Shown: positions 15,689-22,706 of the stretch, one piece after another
Layout: each line of letters begins with the position of its first letter
Position numbering within the stretch: the stretch's first letter is position 1
Assembly: GCF_000165485.1 (NCBI RefSeq)
Contig: NC_014623.1
Location: 2,499,501-2,563,500 of the forward strand
Direction of reading: 5' to 3'
Source: Stigmatella aurantiaca DW4/3-1
GTDB taxonomy: Bacteria > Myxococcota > Myxococcia > Myxococcales > Myxococcaceae
Length of the DNA stretch: 64,000 nucleotides
Made by a program: the position numbers and the translations under genes
The notes under the pieces: model-generated
The model's input: only the letters and a program-made list of their open reading frames with translations
Database searches by the model: none
Told to the model about the DNA's origin: nothing

Positions 15689-16054
15689 ATGAGCATCATC
15701 TTTGTCAATACTTGGGACAACAAGAACAACTTCAACGAGGCGAATCGCAGGACCTACAGCAATCATACCAGCGAACGGAGCAAGGAGGAGGTGGAGGAGA
15801 TCATCAAGGAGATTCCCGGCCTCCACCTGTCGGCAGATGGTCCCGAGGGCGAGATGGCGATGGCCGTCCAGATGGGCTTCGAGATCAAGGTCCACAAGGG
15901 TATCCACCCAGACAGTAAGGACACGATGCACATTCTCGTCGAGGTTCAGAAGAAGAAGTACCACCTGAACCTGAAGAAGGATGAGTACCGCACCGAGAGC
16001 AACGGCAGCAGGACGTTCATCTGGCGCATCGAGAACATCACCACTGGCGGTTGA
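15689..16054 (+). CDS. Small hypothetical protein of the accessory island
   Basis: 121 residues, start ATG 15689 with GGGAGGAG just upstream. Composition is unlike its neighbours: rich in Asn, Lys, Ile and Glu (NTWDNKNNFNEANRR; SKEEVEEIIKEIPGL; EVQKKKYHLNLKKDEYR), which points to transfer from a lower-GC source. No signal peptide, membrane helix or known motif. It contains a helix (SKEEVEEIIKEI) followed by several beta strands. It lies between two integrase remnants and just 3' of a hairpin that hides its ribosome site. Function unknown. Confidence 0.6.
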   Translation: MSIIFVNTWDNKNNFNEANRRTYSNHTSERSKEEVEEIIKEIPGLHLSADGPEGEMAMAVQMGFEIKVHKGIHPDSKDTMHILVEVQKKKYHLNLKKDEYRTESNGSRTFIWRIENITTGG

Positions 16055-16069
16055 TGCCCACGAGCTGAG

Positions 16070-16147
16070 CGGAGCCGCCACACCACCAAGCCGGAGTTCC
16101 GCTTCCTCACCTTCGAAGAGGCGGAGCGCCTCCTCGCGGCAGCAACT
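16070..16147 (+). pseudogene. Tyrosine recombinase core fragment
   Basis: 16070-16147 reads RSRHTTKPEFRFLTFEEAER then LLAAA. The pattern FLTxEEAxRLLAAA marks the start of the phage-integrase catalytic domain. It has no flanking integrase sequence on either side, so only about 26 codons remain. It is separate from the C-terminal integrase piece at 14384. Confidence 0.5.
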
Positions 16148-16187
16148 CTTGGCAGAGATCAGACACGAAGAAGGCCAGTCGTGCTGC

Positions 16188-17108
16188 TCACTGGCAGAGC
16201 CGTCGCAGCCAACGGTGCATGTTCTCCTTGCTCAACGAGAACCAGCCGGTGCTCTCCTCATAGAGGAAAGTCTCCAGCAGATGCGCTAGCGCACGGTATT
16301 GGGGGGGGATTGGAGCTTTCTCGGTATCGATGGCATCGGGCCACTCGCCCAAGCTGATCAGCAGTCGCTCGCCCGCCAACGGCTGGAGCGACACCTCCGG
16401 AAAGCGGAGCTTGTCGCCAATGCCCTCGACACCGCCCAACTGGCCCAGCAGCGGCTGGCCCAGAAACGTGAGCCAGTAGGCCCCTCGCGCGCGGGTGCCA
16501 ATGACCCGACTCGTGTCCTCCATGCGATAGAGATCCATGCCCAGGTAGCGGCACAGTGGAGCGAAGAGTTGCTGACGAACTCCATACCAAGACCCACGCG
16601 GGCACACGAAGGCGAGGCTGGCGTAGCCGAAGCTGAAGGGCAACTCGCGAGCGATCTCCAGAGCCAGCGCACGCAGCTGGGCGGGGCCATGCTCCAGGAG
16701 ATACTCAGTGGGAAAGGAGAAGGTCACCCCACACGTGGAGTCCTCGTCGTGAGAGAAGATCGGGGCATTGAGCCGTCGGCCTCGGTACTCGAAGTTGTAG
16801 CCGCTCACTTCGCTTGCGTCCTCCTCCAAATCGACAGTGCAGGCATCAACCCAGGTTCGCTCCAGAATTTGCCAGCGGATGTACGCCCAGCCCTTATCGT
16901 CGAGCGGCAGGGTGTCCCCATCGTCCGAGCCATACCAGCCCAGCGAGTTTGGGGGAATGGCACTGCGGTAGATCTGTAAGGCCCGCCAAACGGCAGGGGC
17001 CACCTCTGCATGAGAGCGGCGCATGAAAAAGCAGATCACGACGCCGTCGCGAGTCATCAAAATGCCGGTGTCGGTCCGCAGTCGGATGACAGGAATGTTC
17101 TCCCTCAT
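16188..17108 (-). CDS. DUF3396 'type VI immunity' family protein
   Basis: 306 residues. ATG 17108 overlaps the stop of the upstream lipoprotein (ATGA at 17105-17108). Family features: MRRSHAEVAPAVWRAL early, LGWYGSDDGDTLPLDD, a middle with VTFSFPTEYLLEHGP and RELPFSFGYASLAF, then RYLGMDLYRME and RARGAYWLTFLGQPLLGQLGG. This matches DUF3396, a family named for immunity proteins of type VI effectors and very frequent in myxobacteria. Cytoplasmic. It most likely neutralises the nuclease-like lipoprotein encoded just before it. Confidence 0.85.
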   Translation of the reverse strand: MRENIPVIRLRTDTGILMTRDGVVICFFMRRSHAEVAPAVWRALQIYRSAIPPNSLGWYGSDDGDTLPLDDKGWAYIRWQILERTWVDACTVDLEEDASEVSGYNFEYRGRRLNAPIFSHDEDSTCGVTFSFPTEYLLEHGPAQLRALALEIARELPFSFGYASLAFVCPRGSWYGVRQQLFAPLCRYLGMDLYRMEDTSRVIGTRARGAYWLTFLGQPLLGQLGGVEGIGDKLRFPEVSLQPLAGERLLISLGEWPDAIDTEKAPIPPQYRALAHLLETFLYEESTGWFSLSKENMHRWLRRLCQ

Positions 17109-17926
17109 GGGGTCATCCCCACTTGTGGCGAGATGATCACAGCCTCGCCTCCCAGAGCTGCCTTGTAGATCTGGCCCTGGGTGAAGTCGGCATAAGCGCT
17201 GGTCTCTCCGTATTTCGTCCACCGTGGCTTGTTGGTGCTGGGGCAGGGAAATTTGTAGTCCAGGATGAGCACGGCTCGCAGCAGGTGGCCATCCGCGTGC
17301 AGCACGATGTCCGGCTTGATCGTGCGCCAGAGTTCCCGAGTACAGCCCTGAGCGAGGAGGCGCGCCTCCTCCTCTCGGCTGACCGCCTCGACAAACCGGG
17401 CGTTGGGATAGTAGCGGTAGCGCTGCTCAATGCTGAAGGGAGCAGGCCAGAGCTGCTCCAGCATCTCACGCGCGCATTGCAGGGCCAGAGCATGCTTCTG
17501 CTGCCCCAACAGCATCGCCCGGGTGATGGGTTCCGCGCAGCCGTCCACCTCTACTTCCTTGCCGCACTCTTCACGCGTAGGCGAGCGGTTGCCGAAGTGC
17601 GCGGAGTTCACCTGCCGCTCGGCCAACCGGGCGCACTCCACCAAGCGCTTCTCAAGTTCCCCCACCGCGTTATCACTTTGGAGCAACGCCAGTAGGAGCG
17701 GCACGGACTGGCCCAGGGTGGAAGCCATCACCGCGCCTGTAGCCGGCGCCACGGTGCTGGCACCCTGGCCCAAGGCAGCGGCGTGGCGGATCCGGCTGAC
17801 GGTCTCCGTGTCGAGGCGTAAGTCCCCGCGCGAGGCGCGTTGAGGGCTGCTGGCACAGGCAGCCAACAACGCGCTCAGCAGCGCCAAGCATGTGGATTTC
17901 CAACGTATGCTTCGACGAGCGGACAT
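17105..17926 (-). CDS. Lipoprotein with PD-(D/E)XK-nuclease-like C-terminus, candidate toxin
   Basis: 273 residues. ATG 17926 (AGGAAAAGAG upstream) gives a signal peptide and lipobox (LLSALLAACASS). An N-terminal half with ASTVAPATGAVMASTLGQSVP is followed by a cysteine-containing region, then residues about 195-270: EEEARLLAQG, KPDIVLHADGHLLRAVLILDYKFPC. The order E ... PDIV ... x(10) ... DYK fits the core of PD-(D/E)XK nucleases, and GQIYKAALGG would be the following helix. The gene is translationally coupled to the DUF3396 gene, the known immunity family. A secreted nuclease-like toxin with its antidote is therefore likely. The nuclease call rests on motif spacing only. Confidence 0.7.
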   Translation of the reverse strand: MSARRSIRWKSTCLALLSALLAACASSPQRASRGDLRLDTETVSRIRHAAALGQGASTVAPATGAVMASTLGQSVPLLLALLQSDNAVGELEKRLVECARLAERQVNSAHFGNRSPTREECGKEVEVDGCAEPITRAMLLGQQKHALALQCAREMLEQLWPAPFSIEQRYRYYPNARFVEAVSREEEARLLAQGCTRELWRTIKPDIVLHADGHLLRAVLILDYKFPCPSTNKPRWTKYGETSAYADFTQGQIYKAALGGEAVIISPQVGMTP

Positions 17927-18153
17927 CTCTTTTCCTGGGAACAGGGCACCCGAGCCTAGAACGAGAGCGGATGAGGCCCAGCATGAAATCAGGGCCTGAA
18001 CAAGGCAGCACCGCGCCCCTGAGTCTGGAGCGCGGTGCCGTCTATCCTTGCGGACCTGATCCGTCAGCTCCGCCGCCTCCTCTGGCCACGGCTTGCTGGA
18101 TGCGCGCTCCACTCACAGAAGCCATCGGTGCCAGCCATGGCGGTCCCAAGAGG

Positions 18154-19174
18154 GAGGAGCGCGGATGGGCGTACCGGCGGAGGCAGCCGGAGGGGACGGT
18201 GCTGGACGAGGCGGTGAAGGACAACCTGGCCACGCTGCTGGAGGAGGCGAGCGAGGTGGGGCGCGGCCTGCCCCGGTACGTGGAGCGGGACGCACGCCCG
18301 GTACCTGGAGTGCGGAGTGCTGGCGCACGGTTTCGCGCGGGTGCGTTGCGAGAGTTGCAAGGACGAGCTTCTCGTCGCCTTCTCGTGCAAGGGATGAGGG
18401 GTGTGTCCCTCCTGCAACGCGAAGCGAGCGCATGTGACGGCAGTGCACCTGGTGGAGCGGGTGCTGCCGCATGTGCCCTACCGGCAGTGGACGCTGTCCT
18501 TTCCGCGTCGGGTGCGGTGGGTGCTGCTCAAGGACGTGGGGCTCCTCTCGGACGTCCTCACCCTCTTCCTGCGCGCGGGGGCAAGCCCTGCAGCGACGGA
18601 GGGCACGGCGGCAGGGCCTACGGGGTGGGCCAGTTGTTGCCGTGTCATTCATCCAGTTCTTCGGCTCTGTCTTCGTGCCGCGGGAGGGCGGCGTGCGCTT
18701 CGAGGCGTTGCCACCGCCCACGCGAGGGGAGAAAGAGGAGCCTTGCCCGGACAAGGGCCTGAGGACGCGCTGCAGGCGTACCAAGCGCACTCCCTGCAGC
18801 AGCGTCTGCGCTGGACGGAGGTGGACGTGCAGCCTCCTCCCCGAAAGCAGCCCCGATGCGCCTTCCTGGAGGGCTTCTCCCTGCACTCCAACACGCACCT
18901 TCACGCTAACGACAGGCAGGGCCTGGAGCGGCTGTGCCGCTATGGGGCGCGTGGCGCGCTGGCGCTGGAGCGTTTATCACGAGCGGAGGACGGCCGCATC
19001 GCTTGGCGTATGAAGCGCCCGCTGCCCGACGGCACGACGCACCTCTTCTTCACCGGGCTGGAGTATCTGATGGCTCCCAGTGGGGTACGCGCCATTCTGG
19101 AGCACCTGGGATTGCCCTCGCGGCCTGCGAAGCTGGCCCCGGCGCAGGGGCCACCCCAGCGGGCGTGGTGTTGA
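18154..19174 (+). mobile_element. IS91-family transposase, multiply frameshifted remnant
   Basis: Successive pieces in different frames reconstruct an IS91 Y2 transposase: WAYRRRQPEGTVL and LATLLEEASEVGRGLPRYVE (frame 1), HGFARVRCESCKDELLVAFSCKG, then [20 protein letters not shown] with [17 protein letters not shown] (zinc-finger and rep-like part), [10 protein letters not shown], and finally [51 protein letters not shown]. At least three frameshifts and one large deletion make it inactive. IS91 elements replicate by rolling circle and carry adjacent DNA with them. Related scraps occur at 11141 and 19998. Confidence 0.8.
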
Positions 19175-19344
19175 GGTGCTCAACGCAGCCAACAGGCCCA
19201 AGCCCCCTACCGCACCGCGCACCCCATGCGACGGCGGCCTGGGCAGGCGTGTACCTCAAGGGGCTGCGCGGCCTCTCCTCACCACCGGGCTCACTGCTCA
19301 GTCGGCTCCTGTCCGCTGCCCTCCTCGGCCCCTCCTCCTATGCG

Positions 19345-19788
19345 TTATACCCGGGGGCTTGATGACGCTTTGGACGCATACTCCACCGTCCACTCGATGC
19401 CGTACTTGTCCCTGAACATGGCGAAGAAGGAACCCCAGGGGCTTTCGCCCAAGGGCATTTCCACTTCTCCTCCGGCAGAGAGACCGTTGACGATCCTCTC
19501 GGCCTCATCGCGGCTTTCCGCGGTGACGGCGATCTTCGACCGATTTTCCTGTTCATTGACCCTTCCCATCGCCTCCGGCACGTCATTGGCGATCAGCATA
19601 GTGTTCCCGATGGGCAACGTGATGCGCAGGATCTTCTCCGCCTCATGCTCCCCCACGTGGGAATGCGGGCCCGCGATGTCCTTGAAGCGGGTAATCTTCC
19701 CGAACTCCCCGCCGAAGACGGATCTGTAGAACGTGAACGCCTCTTCGGCGTTCCCGTTGAAGTTGATGTACGGATTGATGGTGGGCAT
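19345..19788 (-). CDS. VOC / PhnB-like glyoxalase-fold protein
   Basis: 147 residues starting at ATG 19788 (MPTINPYINFNGNAEEAF). This start matches the family's usual N-terminus; upstream codons of the longer frame are repetitive and proline-rich. Features of the PhnB/DUF1338-type vicinal-oxygen-chelate proteins: YINFNGNAEEAFTFYRSVFGG, an LPIGNTMLIANDVPE strand, and a C-terminal PWGSFFAMFRDKYGIEWTV. These proteins often act as small resistance or metabolic enzymes; no substrate can be given. It is intact, flanked on both sides by IS91 remnants. The promoter probably lies at 19789-19830. Confidence 0.85.
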   Translation of the reverse strand: MPTINPYINFNGNAEEAFTFYRSVFGGEFGKITRFKDIAGPHSHVGEHEAEKILRITLPIGNTMLIANDVPEAMGRVNEQENRSKIAVTAESRDEAERIVNGLSAGGEVEMPLGESPWGSFFAMFRDKYGIEWTVEYASKASSSPRV

Positions 19789-19997
19789 ATGCAGATTGTA
19801 GAGGGCGTTCCGTTCGGGTGCGATCAAACTTCCACGGAGGGGGTTGGGGAGTCCCCTCCCCAATAAAAAAACTTTTCCGCGCCCGCAGGCTCGGGCTCCC
19901 TCAAACCGGGGCGGAGCCGGGGCTGGAGGAGGAGAGCCCCGCCTTTGCCGCGACGGTGGAGGAGCCGAGGAAGGAGCGCACGCCCCGTTTGGGCGTG

Positions 19998-20100
19998 CTT
20001 GAGGTGTGGAGGCAGGCGGCGGGTCCTGGCGTACGTGAAGGGAGCAGGAGGGGTGAGCGCGATACTGGAGCACTTGGGCTTGCCCACGGCAGGTGCGAGG
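19998..20100 (+). mobile_element. IS91-family transposase C-terminal fragment
   Basis: Reads RRRVLAYVKGAGGVSAILEH then LGLPTAGARLG, the last residues of an IS91 transposase, parallel to [20 protein letters not shown] at the end of the larger remnant (19083-19140). It is a second, separate copy of the same terminus, so at least two IS91 elements or one duplicated end were here. The VOC gene lies between the two copies. Confidence 0.6.
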
Positions 20101-20362
20101 CTAGGGCACCGATCGGTTTGGGTTTCAGTGGTTTCAGGTGCTTGGCCGCAGAAAACCCGCTGGCAATGCGACCGGCTGGACAGGACCCGGGGCGACAGCC
20201 CCTGTCGGCCGGAAGTTGGCCGAACCTGTCGGACAGCCCTACAGGTTCGGCCCGAGCGCGCTGACAGGGTGCCTTGAAGCAGGTCCAGTGCCAGTGGGCT
20301 TTGCTCAAAGTGGAATACCCTGAATTTCAAACGATTCGGTGCCCTAGGACACGGATCGGTTT
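20101..20362. repeat. 19-nt direct repeats flanking a palindrome
   Basis: CTAGGGCACCGATCGGTTT at 20101-20119 recurs with two mismatches at 20344-20362. The 224 nt between them hold no gene and are centred on the perfect hairpin at 20218-20252. The arrangement resembles a small non-autonomous element with its duplicated flanks, or two ends of a deleted one. The left copy lies directly at the end of the IS91 fragment. Confidence 0.35.
20218..20252. repeat. Perfect 12-bp palindromic hairpin (GAACCTGT type)
   Basis: GGCCGAACCTGT (20218-20229) and ACAGGTTCGGCC (20241-20252), loop 11 nt. A hairpin with the same core, GAACCTGTC/GACAGGTTC, lies between convergent genes at 52155-52181. This suggests a dispersed intergenic palindromic repeat rather than a gene-specific terminator. 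Confidence 0.5.
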
Positions 20363-20460
20363 CCAGCCCCAGTAAATTCAGGCATTTAGCCATGGGGTCG
20401 ACAAGAGCCCCCAGATTTGATCAGGTGGCCACCCTACTTGGCAAGTAACATCCGAGAGAG

Positions 20461-21200
20461 GTGACCATGGGGATCATGCGGTGGAGGCCCCCCGAGCCGT
20501 TGTCCGAGCAAGAAAAGCAGTTCGTGAAGAGGATGGGGAGAAAAGGAAAGCTGTTTGCGTTCCTGCGTCAACACCGCCACGAGCTGCTGGATGAAGCCTT
20601 TCAGGAAGAACTGGAAGGGATGTACCGGGACACAGGAGCAGGAAAGACCCCAGTGCCGCCGGGACTGATGGCGATGGCGACCCTGTTGCAGGGCTACCTG
20701 GGCGCCTCGGACGCAACGATGGTGGAACTGACAGTGTTCGACCTGCGAGTGCAAATGGTGCTGGATTGCCTAGGACAAACAGAGCCAGCCTTCAGCCAGG
20801 GAGCCTTCTACGACTTCCGGCATCGTCTGATTCGAAAGCACATGGATCAGAGGCTGTTGGAAAGGACGGTAGAGGTGGCGCACCAGCGGATGAGCTGGGA
20901 GGCGCGCCAAACGAAGAGCCTGCTGAAAGTGGCCATCGACTCAAAGCCGTTGGAGGGAGCGGGGCGAGTGGAGGACACGATCAACCTGTTGGCCATGCAG
21001 CGCGCAAGGTGGTGATGTGTGTGGCTAAGCACTTGGAAATTCCAATGGTGTTAGTGTGCCAAAAGGCAGGCATCCCCGTGTTGCTGGAGTCGAGCGTGAA
21101 GAAGGCGCTGGATGTGGACTGGAACGAGCGTGAGCAAAAAGCCCGAGCGCTCCAGAAGTTGTACAAGCAGGTAGAGAGGGTCGGAAAAGCCCTTGCAGGG
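20461..21200 (+). pseudogene. IS1182-family transposase, frameshifted and truncated
   Basis: Starts at GTG/ATG 20461-20467 after GAGAGAGG. The first 170 codons match IS1182/IS5-type transposases (DUF772 region): LSEQEKQFVKRMGRKGKLFAFLR, VPPGLMAMATLLQGYLGASD, FSQGAFYDFRHRLIRKHMD, LLKVAIDSKPLEGAGRVEDT. Near 20985 a frameshift moves the reading into another frame (GHAARKVVMCVAKHLEIP, VLLESSVKKALDVDW). After about 21183 sense is lost, so the catalytic DDE C-terminal half is missing. The remnant abuts the 3' end of the phosphoesterase gene on the other strand. Confidence 0.8.
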
Positions 21201-21314
21201 AGCACGCCCTTGCCCGTTGGGTCCTGCTGGGCGCTCGAGGCCGCGTTCTCCCCGCTGCTGGCGGTGCTCTCCAGCGGGATGGCGGCGTATTTCATCGGGT
21301 TTCCGGAGAGTGAA

Positions 21315-22676
21315 TCAAAGGCCTGAGTCCAGAGGCCGGACCTTGCCGTCTTCTTCAAAGACAAACACGCCAGTGGAGAGAAGGTGCTCACCCTCCAGAT
21401 CGATTCGGGCGAAGGTGGGCACCAGCTTGCGCCAGGGGTCGATCCGGTTGTCCGCCATGGCTTCGACGAAGTCCGCGAGCACGGTGTCGCCCGCGGCCGT
21501 GTGGGAGAGCACCTCGTCCGGGATGCGCATCAGCTCCGCCCACGTCCCCGTGTTGAGGTACAGCGCATCGCCCGGCAGGCGCACCCGCTTGACGAGGTGG
21601 GTATGCCCGAAGACCACCACCTGGAAGCCTCGCTGAGCAATCGCCTCCGCGGGCTTCAAGTAGCGGGGGCTCTCGATGTCCAGGGCGAACGTCTCGTGCT
21701 GCGCTTGCACGTAGATCTGAAGCGCCTTGCGCAAGCGCCGGAGTTGCTCGCGGCGATCCTCGCTCCTGCCCGCCTGGTAGATTTCCCACCAGCTCTTCAG
21801 GTTCTCGATCGCGCCGATCTCCTCCCCAGCGTCTCCGGCCAGCTCCTGGGCGGTCCGGAGCAACTGGCTGCCGGGCGGGTCGGCGTCTCCCGAGATCAGC
21901 TCGCGCTCCTCTGGGAGGCCACTGCCGTCCCGGCGGACACGGGCCCGCGAGGCCTGGCGCGCCAGCCGGGTGATGTGCTTGAGCTGGGTGAGCACCCCGG
22001 GGTCCAGTACCGCCAGCAGGGGCAGGGCTGCCTCATTCTCGGGCTTGAGCAAGTCGATGAAGGCGTACTGCTTCTTGAGGCCGTTCATCACCCCCACCAC
22101 CAGCTCGCTGCCGGCCAGGGGGCGCATGGCAGGGGGGCTTTCGCGCCGGGAGAGCGCGGAGCGCACGGCGCGGAGCACGTCATGGGGCACGGCGTTCCAG
22201 TCGTCGTACCGGTTGCCGTGTTCGATCAGCACCGGCCCCCGGACGAAGGCCTGGTTGTCGTAGAGGAACTCGACCCCCCGGTGGCCGATGCGTTGATGGA
22301 GCAGGTGCCGGGGACCGGGCAGGGACAGCTCAAGGTCGTGATTGCCGAGGAGCAGGGTGAGCGCGTGGCCCGCGGAGACGAACTCCCGCAGGGCCGTCCA
22401 CACGTCCGCTGTGTCGCCATGGTCCATGATGCGGGCGAGCTTGCGGGTGGCCAGGGCGTCCTCGGCGGTGAACGCCGCGAAGGGCTGCTCGGCCAGGAAG
22501 TCGACGATGTCACCGGCAAGCACCAGGTGCGCTGGTTGGCTGGGGGCCACCTGAGAGGGGAGGCTTCGGATGAAGGCCGAGAGTCTCCTGCGGCCCCGGG
22601 CGGTGCAGATCTGGAATCCGGTCTCTCCCCCCAGGTGGAGGTCGGAGATGACGAAGAGGCTCTCTCGGTGGGACAT
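21315..22676 (-). CDS. Calcineurin-like metallophosphoesterase
   Basis: 453 residues. All metallophosphoesterase blocks are present: SDLHLGG (Asp12, His14), AGDIVDFL, LLGNHDLE, VLIEHGNRYD and FGHTHLVKR near the end. A long insert (about 190-345) separates the GNHD and GHTH parts and is partly charged and helical, which is more than the basic fold needs. No signal peptide. Its start is 30 nt after the stop of the WD40 STAND gene, so it is probably the last gene of that operon and may be its effector or regulator. Alternatively it is a housekeeping UDP-diacylglucosamine-like or nucleotide phosphoesterase that happens to lie there. Confidence 0.88.
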   Translation of the reverse strand: MSHRESLFVISDLHLGGETGFQICTARGRRRLSAFIRSLPSQVAPSQPAHLVLAGDIVDFLAEQPFAAFTAEDALATRKLARIMDHGDTADVWTALREFVSAGHALTLLLGNHDLELSLPGPRHLLHQRIGHRGVEFLYDNQAFVRGPVLIEHGNRYDDWNAVPHDVLRAVRSALSRRESPPAMRPLAGSELVVGVMNGLKKQYAFIDLLKPENEAALPLLAVLDPGVLTQLKHITRLARQASRARVRRDGSGLPEERELISGDADPPGSQLLRTAQELAGDAGEEIGAIENLKSWWEIYQAGRSEDRREQLRRLRKALQIYVQAQHETFALDIESPRYLKPAEAIAQRGFQVVVFGHTHLVKRVRLPGDALYLNTGTWAELMRIPDEVLSHTAAGDTVLADFVEAMADNRIDPWRKLVPTFARIDLEGEHLLSTGVFVFEEDGKVRPLDSGL

Positions 22677-22706
22677 GGGCGGGAGGGGCGAAAGGGAAGG
22701 AGGTGT

